Shown: positions 10,041 through 24,553, counted from the first letter of the stretch. The stretch is DNA of 64,000 nucleotides from Rhopalosiphum padi (GCF_020882245.1 NC_083597.1:27816652-27880651); one strand, 5' to 3'. The notes: a model not told the origin generated them from the letters alone. Program-made: numbers and translations.

Positions 10041-13000
10041 TTTTGCTCGAAACTGACATGTTCTTATTTGAATCAATTATTGGCAACATTGAAAACAATA
10101 AAATATATTAAAATATTTTAAAAACATATTGATCATCTATTATGACAATGTTTGTAATATAAAAGTGTATGCCTAGTATGAGAGATGTTTTTATGAGCTA
10201 CCCATATCGTTTAAATAATCCCGTCGTAGGATAGAATTCTATTAAAACTTGAGATATTAATGGTATAAATCAGCAAATTTAATAATAACCATTCTATTTC
10301 AGATGACAGTTTGAAAAAAGCGTTACGATTCACGATTCATAAATGGTTTTATTTTTATGTGAATGTCTTTTATGTGTCTCCAAAAAACAAAAAAATTTAA
10401 ATATATAGGTAATATAAGGTGTGTAGTGAAATGTAAATGATTGCAATTATTATGATAAAATAAAAATATAGGATGCACTAGTATTATATTATTTCACTTT
10501 CTTGTAATTTTTCAAACTTAATTTGATAGTGATTTTATAGGTTCTAATTTAGTAATAATATACGTACCTAAAATTAATATAATTAAGTAATTGTTCCAGA
10601 TATACATAGTAGGTATAAGAATAATGACTTTAAGTCTCATATAATAATATACTGTTGTAAACTTTGTAACTACCTACCTATTATAATACTATGTTCTACT
10701 TACACATTATAGTAACCTGAATTTGCACTTTCATCAGATGTTTAAAGTTTAAGCAGTTTTCTTAACTTTGCGTTGGTATTTTATATTTGTGCTAATGTAA
10801 AATAGTAATATAACTTTGTAACTTTTTTTTAACACTCGATTGAATATTAAATTCGTAAGGAATACATTTTAATACAAAAAGGTGAATGATTAAACAAATT
10901 ATTATAAATATATTATGGTACTCATATAGTAAATTAATCGAATTCACATACAATTTGTGCCATTATAAAAAATTAACAAATTATAAACATATCATTGAAA
11001 CTAATTATAATTTTTAATAAATTATAAAATACAATTATATTTTAATTTCCTAATTTCCTCGTTACAAAGACATTGTTAAGTCACTTAATTAACAATAAAT
11101 GTTATTGTACCATTAAATTAGTAGGTACTTATACATTTTGTAAGATATTTTAAACTTAACATAATGATTCAATATTCATATAAACAAAATTAAAAATATC
11201 ATTATTCAACTGAAAGACTCTTAAATTGTTGGAAGGTACTCATATTAAAACTTATTTGACATGCCCCAACATGTTTCAAACCTACAAATATATATGTGGG
11301 ATCACTCATTCACCCGTTTAAAATATATTAAACACATTTCTTGTTATTCTTGAAATTGAATTTGAAAGTTTAAGCATGAAATTAAAATGTCACGGAAGAA
11401 GAAGAACTTTAGAAAAGTGAGATTATTAATTCATTTATAATCTAATTACATGCGTTTTAAGAAAATTAATCTTGTTTGTAGAATACTAAAATACATATGT
11501 ACACGGGAATTAAAAACTTTGAAAGATTATAGTTAAATACATATATTTATATACATTGTCCTACATGAAAGTGCACAAATATTTCAACGCTAATATTTAT
11601 ATATTTTTAAAACTACGTATGTATGGCACATTACTTTGATTTATTGATAGGTATATACAATTTTATTTTTAAGAATTATTAAAAAACATTATATGTCAAA
11701 ACAAAAAATAAAATAATACAGAGACAACGATAAGAAACGCTAGACAATTTAATTTATATTTACAAGAAAAAATAATATTCTCAACATACAAGATTTAGAA
11801 TGAACACAATTTAAGTTTATTTTGAAACACGGAAAACTATAAGAAGGTCATGTATTTAATAAATTTACTTCGACCATAGTTTGATTAATATTTTGGATGT
11901 TGTCAAGTAATTATAAAATATTGATTATAATACTTCTATACATTAATAACAACTTTCCTTGTAAGACTACGCAAAAATCTGGTTCTTATGATTTAGCGCG
12001 GTAGTTGTATAATATAATATTCACAGTGATTATTGCTAATGAATTATTATGATCAATTTATTAATAATTATCGAAAAAAATGTATTTATGTCAATTACAA
12101 AGCGCATTTTTTTGTGAGACAGATAAATATAAATATATATATTAATGTTAAAAAGCTGCTTACGTTGTATCGATCATTTATTTATTTATTTTTGCATGGG
12201 TCTTATTAACAAAAATTGTATCTACTCAGGAAAAATGTTTAAATAAATTGATTGATTTTTTTAAACTGTAACAATTATATATACGCGTATAACCTAAATA
12301 TATACTTCTATAATATTTGTAAAATAGATTTGGCTAAAGTATTTAAAATTTAAATAATATCTATTCAAAGAATTTCACTAATTAACATTTATAAAAAAAT
12401 TAAAGTTCATAATATTAAAATATTTGGAAAAGGTGATAATAATTAACATTGTTTGATAGGTAATCTGTAAATTAACATAAAAACGGAATCGAAGAATTAC
12501 TTTTCCAAAACTTCGAATCAGGTAGATAAAAGCGTCTTAAAAAAAAATCTAAGACATTCACTTAGAATTATTCTTTTATACATTTCAATTACTTTGAATA
12601 TAGTACCAATAATTCGTAATAAATAAGTATATTAGATACCTATAAGGTTTATTATCGTTAGTGATTTTTGTAACCAAAATGGCAGCTAGTGACGTTTATC
12701 CTTTTTTACATTAAGATAAAATCTAAAATATAGTATAAGTCATCGAGTACGTCATCATAATGAATGTGTTCATTTTGAATTTAGTTATTGGCTTAAAACA
12801 TACAAATATTTAATATTTATTATTAACCATTTAATAAATTCATATTCAAAATTAACAATATCGATATGACATTAATTTTAAACTACAATATTCTAAACCT
12901 AAATAAAAATATTTTTTTCTAAACTTATTATATTTATGAACAATTTAAATTTATGTTAAATTTCTACGGCTAATATTTTTTTATCCATAAGAAAATTATA

Positions 13001-13479
13001 AAAATCGTTAGTGGAAAATTCATTATTTTAACTAGGTATCCAATTTTGTCACACATCATTTTGTTAAACCATTATATTAAACTAAGTTTTATATTTGTAA
13101 AATAACACATAAAAATATTTTAATGTTGATTATAAATGTTTTTACTCGTGTGTTTACGTATTATTTTTAATATTGTACAATACAGCAACAGTATAAACTA
13201 TAAAATATAAGTATAGATACCAACTGCAAAAATTGAAAAGAAAAATTGTCTATTTATTCGATATTGTTGGCTATGGATGGATTATTTAGTCGATTTCAGA
13301 TAATTTCAAGAAACAAGTTTATTGAAATAGACGATAAATAACAAAAGTTGGTATTGTTATCTACTTATCTGGGTTTCCAAAGTTTAATCTTGTTGATTAT
13401 TTTTACAACAAATGGCTTAGGTGTTAAGTTACTAATCTATAAACTTAAATCACAATATTGCCTTGAGATATGTTGTTAT
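10041..13479. other. AT-rich non-coding DNA
   Basis: More than 3 kb with no frame, splice-site pair or element end that I could support. Confidence 0.65.
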
Positions 13480-13680
13480 AGCATTTTCGTAGCCTAGTAG
13501 TTTATCCTTCTTATTTACGTCGTATACCTCGTGGCAGATTTTGTCTCTGGATATTACACACAGCACACTAGACCAACAATTATTGGATATACATGTTAGG
13601 GGGAGCCCTTTGATAAAGTTGACCGAGACTTATCGAAATATTGACACTTCCGCGTGAAATACAATGCAATACACAAGAAA
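13480..13680. other. Complex block of unknown origin
   Basis: About 200 bases of mixed composition inside AT-rich DNA, with words such as TACCTCGTGGCAGATT and GGGGGAGCCC. Frames on both strands are short and broken. It looks like a piece of a dispersed repeat or an old element, but no ends or duplications were found. Confidence 0.25.
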
Positions 13681-16600
13681 ACGTCCATAAAACGTAATAC
13701 AGCATTTTTCAACTATTTGAAAATACTTCTTTGGTGTATTAGTTATTGTTTATTTATTTGTTTTACTTACCAAGTTTTCAAATGCACGCATATAAAACAC
13801 AAAATATGGTCTCACATTTGTTCGTTCTGGTTTAATTAGCACTGAACCGCACCTGAAAATAGCGTGAATTTAATTAATTTACTCAGTCAACATATATGAG
13901 AGATAGACATAAACTAAGACATGTTGCTTTTGAAGGGTAAATGCAATTTATGACTTTATATCGACGAACCGGAAAAGTGGGAATTCCTACAGTGTTAAGT
14001 GAATTATAAGATAGACGAAATGCAATTATAATTATAAGTACTAAATACCTTACGTAGGTATTATTTTGAAGTATGACAAAATAATACGGTTACAATATAA
14101 TAGAATATTGCAATCCATAAAAAATACAATACTCAATATTTAAATAATAGTAAGAAATGTATTATTACAATAATTTAATTTATTTTACTATTGATTTTTT
14201 TTAATTATTCGTACAATGAAATTTTTTATGGTAAATTAAATATAAAATTAATTTAATAAAGTTGAATGATTTGTCAATAAATAAAATTTAATGTAACAAT
14301 TGTATTCTAATTTGTGCTTATGCTAAATATTAAATATTTTGAATATTTTTACGACCTTGTTTATATTATGTTTAATGTTTTGTAATAATTTTGTTTATAA
14401 TTAAAAATTCTGCAACCAGTCAAATATAACTATATTTAACTACTTTAATTGTATTTTTATCTTAATTGAAAATATTTTGTATCAAAGTTAATTATTCCTT
14501 TTTTTCAAATCAGTATTGTAAAATTGTATGTGTGGTTTAGTGGTTTGGTTTTATTTTTTTAACAATATGAAAATTATTACAAATAAAACATGACACGTTA
14601 TTTCATTTATTGTCATAATATTTTTTATTTTTTTATAACACTAAGGATTTACCTGTTATATGAATTTAAAGTATTCACTTGTTTTAATGGTTAAATTATA
14701 GTCAACAGATTAGTATGTATTTTTTTATAGAGTTTTCTATATCAAAAACTATCATTATATTTAATACATAACAATAATATTTTATGACTTTTTTTTGAAA
14801 ATCATTGAAATAAACATTTTTTATTACACTTTTATAAATTCATTCAAATAATATGAGTATTATTATTTTTAATAATAATATTATATTTAAAATCAATAAT
14901 GTAGGATCCACTTATCAAAAATAGACAAATAAGTAACGTAAAATGATATAGCTTTTATTAAAATATGGTATAATATGTACAAAATAACAGTATGCTAAAT
15001 ATTATTTAAACGATAAAAAATATAAATTATGTATTCACAATTATTGTTAATGCATAGTATAGTATTATTCTTAGAAACTATAAATTATTCCATTGAGAAT
15101 TGCCTGGATGCTTATATTATAATTATGTAAATTCAATTTCTTGATAACGGACCTTAAAATTGAATAGTTTGTGTGAATAATATTTGATGCTCACTTATTT
15201 TAATGCCATTGGGCTTATCTATTGTAATTGTTTCAAAACATTACTTAATAATATTGTCGGAATAAGAAAATCGTATTTTATTCAGAATAATGTTCATAAT
15301 AGGTAAATTGCATATTTGCATAGTATATTTAAGCTTAAATTGTACCTACATCAAAGTCTGATTTCTATTTTGTTTATATTATGCTGCGATAATGCTAATA
15401 TTACAATAAATTCTTTTCAATATGTGCGTTGGGCTTATTTAACTATTCGAATAAAATGATATACCATCCTTATAATATTCCGTTTTTATAAAAACAAAAT
15501 AAATTCTAAAAAAAGTATAAGCGTAAATGAAAAAATGACATAATATGCAATATATTTATAAAAGATTATATTAGAGGTAAAGGGCACGGACAGACCATAC
15601 TTCGTGGTTTCTAATATGTAGATATTTTGAATTTAAAAGAAATAACGAATTATCGTATTAAAATGTGTTTTTATCAGTGAACAATAAATTGTTGCGAGAA
15701 TCAAATGTTTTAAATAAATATATATTTTCTTTTCTTATAAAAGAGTTTAAATAAATCTTAAATTGATATTATTTTATTTTAATTTATTTAATTAATGCAT
15801 GAGAAATAATACAATCTTATTCTTATTACGTTCAACGTTCTTTGTTCGATATAATAATTTCTAAACCTCCATTATTTAAAAAAAAAAACTTTGAATATTT
15901 AAAATATGACTTGTGATTTGCAGTTCACTTTACTATAAGTACCTCTTAGAATGGTATTTAAAAACAATAAAATAAATGTTTTAAGGTATAAAAAATAGAC
16001 GCTATAGAAATAGTATAACGAATAATATTTTTCAGAAGGCGTTAGTAACATACTAACATACATAATATTATGTTTCTATACAAAAAAAAATCGTCATCAC
16101 AACTAATAGTAATTCTTATTAAAAATCTATAAAATTATTGAAAAATTTAGTTATTATTAGTTTTAGCTTCATAGATAAATAGATATAGTTCGTGGTGTAT
16201 CTACACCAATTATATATTATTTATACAAGTTCCGTTCAGAATCTAGTTATTCCATATGTCAATCAAAACTTTAATTTCCGTGGTAACTTTGGCATGTCTG
16301 CTATAAATATAATTAATTAATTTTTATGCGCATTCATTAATAATTACTGGTACTAGAACGCTCATTTATGACTATATTTCTAATTTTAACCCAAGTCGTT
16401 AGTATTTTCAATTTTTTTTGTTTTATGTAACTTGTTACCTATGTTTAGTATTAGTAAATGAGAATCAAATTAGTATTAGTGAATGATGAGGTTCATAATC
16501 ATGGTTTACTTGAGATCGATATTACGTCACATTAACTATTGATTATCATTAAGTTTCCAATAGGTATTTAATGTTTCATAATCTTTAATTAATTTTCGTA

Positions 16601-19149
16601 AACTATAGATAATTAACATACTTAAGTTTTTTAAATAGTTATTTAGATAAAATAATGTCTCAATTGAATATGTATTTTGATATATCTATGATTATTACGG
16701 TATACTATGACAGTATTGTCACAACTCATAAGTACCTGTACAAATTACAAATATTACCACTATTACACCAGTTGCCATTAATATTGAATTAAATATAATA
16801 TTTATTTTAAATAAATATACGGTTGTAATTAATATAAATGTATTTTATATTAAATTATAATATTATAACAATATGTATATATCAAAAATTAATAATTGTT
16901 GATGTTATTAAGAATATACAGGTAGTACAAAAAATATTTCATCAAATATAGAATAAATTAATAACAACCTTTATTTTCTACAAACAAAAAGATACGTTTA
17001 GTAACGCTTATCGCATATTTTTTAAGTTGGACATTTTGAATTAGGATTACGTTTTTTATTAAGTTGTGATCTTAAATATTTTATCACAGTAAATAAACGT
17101 TTAAAATTATATTTTTTTCTATTTAAAAGAAAAATGTAAATAACGCGACGGGTATAATGTTTAAATAAATTATAATATAATAATATATTTATTAGGTACC
17201 TATAGTTATATATTAAAAATATATTACAAATATTTATACACAAGAGTCACTAAAATATAACTACTATTATCACAGCAGTATAGGTACACTGTTGTTACAT
17301 GTATTATATAACTTATACTTTTCAATGTTCACCAATCAGTATAAGGTTATCTTCTATAAGCAACTTTATGACAATACTCAAAAGATAACTACGATGTGTA
17401 ATATTTTATAACTGCTTATCTGCATGACATAACGTTAGTAAGTTTAAATTTTATATATTCCATATTCTATTGTTGATTTTTTTCTATTTGCGACACTTTT
17501 TTTTTTTACCTTAGCAGCTTTGCTGCGACATTATAACATTGATTCGTCTACTATGAATGATATGTTAAGCTTTTAAATTTTGACGTAGATTTCTTGTGTT
17601 AACTATTCCATGGGTGGTTTTTCTTCTTGGTTTTTTGAGGGACTTGATTGATGTCATATGTTTAAAGATAAAAACTTATGTATAAGGTAATGTGTAGCCT
17701 ATAGGATTATCGTAAATGTTCTCTGATCCCTGCAAAATAAAAATGTATGTCGAAAGAATGTTATGAAAAATCAATTAGAAATATTAAATCTCAAATCTTT
17801 TAATCTAAAAAACTTTTAAATGTAGAAACGAAAAGAAGTAACGCAAAGTTATTTCTATTAGTGCTAATGATAAAGAAGTTAAAGTTATACTTTCAAAATG
17901 CTTTAATTATATTTATATTACAATCAGTTTAGAGTTGATTAAAATCTATAGTGCATCAAGTTTTTTTATGATATAATATTTTTTTTTTTTTAGAACATTG
18001 TCGTTGAATAAATTAGGATTATTAAAATTGTTTGGTACGTTAGTTGATTAGAATTGACTATCTGGTCAATTTATTAAATATACTACACTACGTTTAGCAT
18101 TTTCTTATTCATTGTTGCTTACATTTCAAACAACTGTATGTATAAAGGTATATAAATTTATATTAAATTATTTAGTATTGTTTTTATATTTAAATTTAGC
18201 GATTTTTTAACGTTATTTAGAATTTAAAAGCTATAATAAAAAGAATATGTAATACATTTAAAATTAGTATATCATATAAAATCTTTCTATTACACATTTT
18301 CGAGAAAAATGTTTGTTTATAGATCTATAAGTATCTATAGAGTATATTCTTAATATTTATCATGATAACTGATAAGAAGTACCTAATTGATCATATTATA
18401 TAACGAAAGTTCTTTTATTTTGAAACGTTCAAATTAAGTGTTCATAATCAACTTCATGATCAAATTTTAGTTAAATTTAACTATGTTATTTAAATACTAC
18501 TATACTAGAATTGGATGGATTTCCAAAGATAATTAATAAAATTAGGTTCTAGAAACGGAAAATTTGGAAAAGATATAGTACTTAAACATCTTTCTCCTTA
18601 GTTTTATAAATATATACATTTAGTTATTTTGAATGTTATATTATTAAAATATAAATTAAATAATACATCATAATAGTATACGTCTATTGCCTTTATAACT
18701 GTCATAATATGAGAACAATGTTTTAAAATTTGAATTTGAATAATAATGTAGTATTTTAAATTTAACTTACTTTTACAAACACTATTTTTAATTATAATAA
18801 AAATTATTATTAATATTTTAATTTTTTTTTAGCCCTATTTAATTTCTTCTTTAATTTTTTGTAGATTGTAATCTTTTCATGTAAAATAATTATACTACTT
18901 TTTTATGGCTTATGAGCAAAATAAGTGTTTATTTGGTAGGTAGGTAAATTATTTGTTTTAATGGTACCTTCTTAAAACATTAACTAATAAAGAAAATAGT
19001 CAATTATTTTTTGAACGTACTTTATATTATAATAAAATACATTATACATATATATATATATATATTTATAAGTTTAACAAAGTGACAAAATTTTTATTCT
19101 ATTTTTATTAATGATATCTAACATGCTAATTTTTGTCAACGATCTGAAA
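13681..19149. other. AT-rich non-coding DNA
   Basis: Over 5 kb with no supported gene. Small palindromes occur (GGTGTATCTACACC near 16193-16206, GCAGCTTTGCTGC near 17514-17526). An (AT)n run lies at about 19048-19066. AATAAA words on the minus strand near 19104-19109 may serve the candidate exon that follows. Confidence 0.6.
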
Positions 19150-19338
19150 CTACTTTAAGTCATTAAAAATGCCAATTATATTCTTCAACCTCTCTGTGAA
19201 ATTAATTTTACATAAATATTCATGATCGGTGCGCAGAACCTTGATTATATTAGTAACAAAATTTAAATTAGCTTTCTTTACGCGGTCAAGATCTCCAATA
19301 TCGTCTTTACAGGGAAAAAAGGTTAATTCAAGAACATA
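19150..19338 (-). CDS. Candidate terminal exon, unrecognised protein
   Basis: On the minus strand the frame is open for roughly 95 codons, ending at TAG 19152-19150, with no ATG anywhere in it. It has a balanced, charged composition unlike the AT-biased chance frames around it; readable pieces are LELTFFPCKDDIGDLDRV, NLNFVTNIIKVLRTDHEY and INFTERLKNIIGIF. A possible acceptor, ATATACAG, ends at 19339, which would make 19338-19150 a last exon of 62 sense codons. An AATAAA word 41 bases past the stop fits a 3' end. The helical, Leu/Ile-rich pattern suggests a folded protein, but I recognise no family. It could also be a fragment of a transposon protein or a pseudogene. Confidence 0.3.
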   Translation of the reverse strand, partial: YVLELTFFPCKDDIGDLDRVKKANLNFVTNIIKVLRTDHEYLCKINFTERLKNIIGIFNDLK

Positions 19339-22300
19339 CTGTATATCTATAGTTTGGAAATTGAAAACTTCTACATTCAATAAACAATTATAGTTGTCTA
19401 TGTTTAACTTGAATAATATGATATTATAATAGTATAATAGTAAAATAAACTATGATCAATTTAAATGTTATTATTATTTGTATGCATACCATATAATGTA
19501 CGCATGTACAATTCAATATACTGAATATGGTGCAATAATTATAATAATATAAATAGTAATTTTCTTTTGGTATGGACGTGTTTTTTTTTTAATATACTGT
19601 TCTCTGGACGGCCCCTAAAATTACCACACAAAATAGTCTCCGTACTATGCCACGTATGCACGATGTAGCGGGTAATAACTACTTGCGTGCGTATAATTGA
19701 GCAGTATTCGTGTGGTGTATTTATAATAATATGCGTCTATAATCCTCACCATGTTGGACTTCTGTGAGTAAAAAGTATCATAAGCATGTACACTTCTATG
19801 CTCAAATAACGTATTCGTATTTTATCAACAATTACTGTATTTAATTTGAATTATATATAATATTTTAGTGTTCATTGGTATGAATGCTTTAACTATTTTA
19901 TTGTTCACGAATTCGAAACGCTCTTAAAATTTGAATAAACTTATAATCTAATGTAACTTATTATAATATTTGCATTATTTAATTTGGTTAACATTTTCGG
20001 AGTTCACATCTTGATTGTTAAGTTGTTACAATAATATAGATAAAATAAGTCAATCGTCGGATAACACTTCTTTTTTGATCATTTTTCCTTAGTTAGATGT
20101 TTTTTTTAAAGTAATTTACTAAAATTGTAATTATTTTTATATACCAATAACCATTTAAGTCGCTTGGGTGGATTTCTTAGATTAATATAGTTTGATTCTA
20201 AGGTATTAATGATAGAGTTCTGATAATATCTAGAGCAGTTAAAGGGTTTTTTTTTTATTATTTTAGTAAGGAGTTAGATTCTAAAATAATATTGCTATAT
20301 GTATATCGGAATATACCCGTCAAGGTATATTATAAGAATCCGGGATAACGTAGATAATTACTTTGTATATAGTTTATAATAAATATAGTATACAAAAAAT
20401 AAAGTGACTGTAGGTACCAGGTTAAATGGATCAACCAACGTATTATGAAGTATTAAAGACACTTGCATAACCATCAGTTATATATATAAAAAAAAAATGT
20501 CTCCCTTGACTCAAATCTGCTTTTAATTTTATAAACTACGTGTAACTTTGGTATTGATAGAAGAGACTATTATAGAGGCTTTAAAAGTGCTAACGAGACT
20601 GATTTAATGAAAATGCATGTTCAGAGAAAAACGAACAATAGGCTTTACTGAATTGAATAAAAGTAGCATGCATTGTAAATGTATTTTTTCTTATTAAAGA
20701 TATATAGCACAGCGAAAAGACAGTTACTATTACAAAGTTAATAAAAGCTTAAAAATGTGCAACAAATCTTCATTTATTTTTAGTATGATAGAATTATAAA
20801 TTGAAAAAAAAATAAAAAATGTGAGATATATCATAGTTGAGTGGGTTATTGAGCCGGATCTTTAAATTTGACATTGACTATCAGTCATTGTATTTGAAAA
20901 ACGAAACATTGTACGACTCGGTTAAAATTATAATTTTTTTATAAGATCAAATTTGATAATTTATAATGATAATAGGATATGAAAAACTTACTTTCACATG
21001 AAAATTGTTTCTAGTCTAAATATTTTTATTCATGTTCTATTAAATATATTTTTATATATTGTACGTTACATCATTATTATTTGCAAATGCGACAAGACAA
21101 TATTATTATTTTTCAAGCGTAGATTTTAAGGTTATAAATAATATTATTTAAGTAAACACATTTAAAATTAAATTATGAAAAATATTTTACCGATAAATTA
21201 ATTTAAATTTTTTTCGAGAATTTCATTCATAACTTAATGTATTTATTTATTAATTTTTTAATTACTGTGAAAATATTTGAAATCTTTATTTTTTTCTGTA
21301 AATTGTAAAGACCTAAATAACCCTTTTAGTCGTTGAATCTTTTCATTCAAATCTATAGAGACAGTTTTTATTTGATTTTTAGATCGTAGACTAAGGAAAT
21401 ATTTTTTATTTTAACTCAAATATATTTTCACAATATAAAATTTATTTTAAATAAAAATACTTAAACACTAAAATTATTATGCAGATATAAATTATTATAT
21501 GAATGTATTAGCTATAATTGTAGTTTATTTTTAATTATTATTTTTTATTAAATTATGATAATGAACTTTGCTCATATTTTTAATAAAACTTTTTTTTTAA
21601 TCTATATATAAAATTGAGATAATTATAAAAATTTACAAAATTAAAAATAATTTAAATTTACCTAACTTGTTATCCAATTACACTATGACGTTTGGTTATA
21701 GTTAAATATAATTAATTTTGATGGTTATGTGACTTGTATATTGAATTAGTTGTATAATATGTATTTTATGGTTTCAACGTCGTACATTTTGATAGCATTT
21801 TAAAAGTATGGCATTGTTTAATATGTTACCATCGTTTATTTTGTTTATTTTTAATGTATTTGAATGATGAAAGTCAAAGTACAACATATATATACATAAA
21901 TATATATTGTTATTATTATTATTTTGTCTCTGGAATTTAGGAAAAGTTCCATGGTAAATTATTTTGTACACCAAAACAAAACACAAGAGAAAAATCATTA
22001 ATAAATATTAAACGAATTAAATTTTAGTTTAATTTTTAATTGGTGGCATTTGTACATCACATACTCGTATTTATAGTTTTTTTTTTTTTTATTAATACTA
22101 GAAGTCCCATCTAAAAAATATACATATATATTTAAATTATAGAACTACATTTTTCTATGTGTAATCATTGTAATCTGTAATCAGTTATCACTAATATAAT
22201 AATAACAGTCAACTAGCATTAATTCTCATGGAATTGTCATTTTAGTTTCTACTGAATATATTTTCTTGCAGGAATTCATTAGTTTGACCAAGAGAATTAT

Positions 22301-23039
22301 CTGACGTCCATTTCGTCTAGTATGAATAAATTGTATACCCAACGATGAAAATTACATCATAATTACCCGGAAAGTCATAAGTAAACTTTCTCTATGAATG
22401 AATTTACATTAACCATCTACAATAGATATAAATATATTCATTGTATAAACACTGTATATTATTATTTATTCATATATATATATATATATATATATACCGT
22501 GATAAATATATTTAATTATTAAAATTAATCTTTTAATTTTACTAATAAAAAAAAAGAAGAAAAACAATCTTGCATACTACATATTGTAATACAGAATTCA
22601 TTTTTTTAAAGTTAAAATAATTGTAAATCTATTTTTAATTGTTATGTATAATTATTAAAAATTATGTCATCATTGTTATTGTATTATTTTTATTTTTTGA
22701 TTCCATGTTTACATAATATTATAAGTAAAATATTTTACACATTGATATTTTATGGAAAATGTTTTAATTTATAACACATCGAAATAATTATTTAACGTTT
22801 CTATAACATGTATGTAAGCAAACAAGTATAGATATATGTATGTATGCGTGCATGAATTATGCATGTATAAGTGAATAAACAACCTAACGTTAAATGTACC
22901 TGTAGTGGATTTGGTTTTTAGTGTTCTTATTTATTGAAAACAAAAAATGTTTAAATAATGTGTGCTGCGTTCATAATACAACTTCTCGTTGACCGTTTTA
23001 CTACACGACAAACTGTTAGTTGTCAGAGATAGTATAGTA
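19339..23039. other. AT-rich non-coding DNA
   Basis: A start codon in good context followed at once by a donor-like GTGAGTAA (CACCATGTTGG, near 19747-19770) is noted as a finding. A stretch at 20540-20650 is open on the plus strand for about 37 codons with charged residues but has no start. An acceptor-like TTTTCTTGCAG ends near 22271. An (AT)n microsatellite lies at about 22471-22496. No gene can be supported. Confidence 0.55.
22471..22496. repeat. (AT)n microsatellite
   Basis: About 13 AT dinucleotides in a row. Confidence 0.9.
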
Positions 23040-23099
23040 AATAATGATAGGTGAGATGGGGACGGGGTGAGATATATCGATCTAACAGACAGAAATTTA

Positions 23100-23232
23100 A
23101 TCAGCAAGTTTTCCGACCGGTGGTGGCGTCAGTGGTGATGGTGGAGGTGGTGGTAGTGATGATGGTGGTGTCGGTAGTGGTAGTCCAATGGTAGTGCGGT
23201 TTTGGCGCGCTTTAATGCGCCGAAATATCGGT
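23100..23232. repeat. GGT/GAT-rich cryptic simple sequence
   Basis: Irregular GGT, GAT, AGT and GGA triplets run from about 23118 to 23195. On the plus strand this reads as a Gly/Ser/Asp-rich frame of about 42 codons from a stop to TAA 23233-23235, without an ATG at its start. Simple-sequence slippage explains it without need of a gene. Confidence 0.6.
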
Positions 23233-23280
23233 TAAGTCTCGGCCAGCCATAAAAAGGGGCTAAATGAAAAATGACCTCTA
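23185..23280 (+). promoter_or_regulatory. Promoter-like cluster: CCAAT, E2F-type site, TATA variant
   Basis: In order: CCAAT at 23185-23189, TTTTGGCGCGC at 23200-23210 (contains TTTGGCGC, a perfect fit to the E2F consensus TTTSSCGC), an opposed GCGCCGAAA at 23217-23225, and CCATAAAAAGG at 23247-23257. The last is a TATA-box variant or a CArG-like site. With a TATA at 23248, initiation would fall near 23278 and the CCAAT would sit near -90, a standard spacing. The assembly in one GC-rich block is suggestive; it is not proof of a start site. Confidence 0.35.
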
Positions 23281-23596
23281 TAGTCACCCGTTCTTCTGTA
23301 AACCCACCGTTAATCCGATTTCTCGTTGGTCCGTCACCATAAAATTTTTTTATTTATATTATCACATCCGTGAAACTCAAAACATAACTGAACACACCCA
23401 CATGTGTCCAATACCATCATTTTCCACATTAAACCTAAACCAGATAAATATTTGTTTCCTCTCCTTTCCCTCCTCTGTATCATCACTCTTAAAAGCGTGT
23501 TTATTGTCTGTTGATATTGCGGTACGCTTTTACAGCGGAAGATATGATATTATTTTTATTAAGCTGCCTTTAAATTTTTCGAGAGAATCGAAATGA
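23264..23596 (+). CDS. Unrecognised 110-codon frame next to promoter-like sites
   Basis: True ATG at 23264, only seven bases after CCATAAAAAGG, with an in-frame TAA immediately upstream. If initiation occurs near 23278 the first usable ATG in this frame is about 23402, leaving 64 codons. The composition is rich in Ser, Pro, Cys, Phe and Leu, with a hydrophobic run near its middle (CFLSFPSSVSSLLKACLL). No family is recognised and no splice sites are obvious. It may be a short secreted or membrane peptide, an unspliced leader, or chance in a region of balanced composition. Confidence 0.18.
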   Translation: MKNDLYSHPFFCKPTVNPISRWSVTIKFFYLYYHIRETQNITEHTHMCPIPSFSTLNLNQINICFLSFPSSVSSLLKACLLSVDIAVRFYSGRYDIIFIKLPLNFSRESK

Positions 23597-24553
23597 GTGT
23601 CGTTAACAGACGCATTTACTATTAACGGTCACGCCAAAAATCACTAGATCTTAGTAGACGGTGCAGTAGAGTTATACAAACGCCCGTACACACAATATTA
23701 TGTAAGCCGTTAAAACAAATGAAAAAATGTATTTGGTAGATATATATCGAATCAAATATGGTATATTTTCGGACGTATAACTGAACATTTCTACTATAAT
23801 AAAAACTAGCTTAACTACGCTGAGATATTAAAAAGTTTTAACGGTAAGAGTCAACATCAAACAATAATTGTTTAATGAAAATATTAAAACCTCAATAATA
23901 TGTACTTAACGTAAATTAAATTATTTTTTATCCACAAATAAACGTATATACCTAATAATAATGATTCAATAATATTAAGTGCTAAATTGTTTATTTTATT
24001 GAAATAAAAATGAAATGTAATATTTTCTTAGTCATTAATAATATTTTGAAAGATAATGTTTTATTAATACACCATTTATAATCATTATACAAAGAAGTAC
24101 TACTTAATAATAATTATAACTTGCTATAGATTTATGGAATATATTTTATCATAAATTGAGGAGTAATTAAGTAGCCATTCTCATAGATGTATATATATTA
24201 ATATATTACATATAAAATGTACATAATGTAAAACAAACGTAGGCACATTATAATGTGTAGAGAATTATATTTATAATAAATTATAAAAACTCGAATTAAA
24301 TAAATACATATTTATCAATCATACAATTAACACAAAGACAATCTTATTCCAATGTAGTTTAAAATTAACAATTGCATTTGTGGTTTATTCAGAGTCTGGT
24401 ATTTACAGTAAATAATAATTCCTAATGTAATAAAAAAAATTAAATTAAATATTTGTTTAAATTTAAGTACTTACATTTAAAATATATAATTATTGGTCGA
24501 TTTAACCATTTTATTTTATTTTATCAATAAATATACTATATTTTTTATTATGT
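23597..24553. other. AT-rich non-coding DNA
   Basis: The first 80 bases are still complex; the rest is AT-rich. Nothing supported. Confidence 0.6.

Noticed and set aside
17022..17243. 73-codon minus-strand frame with a Lys/Arg-rich end
   Set aside because: The composition follows the AT bias of the DNA; no start context or splice sites.
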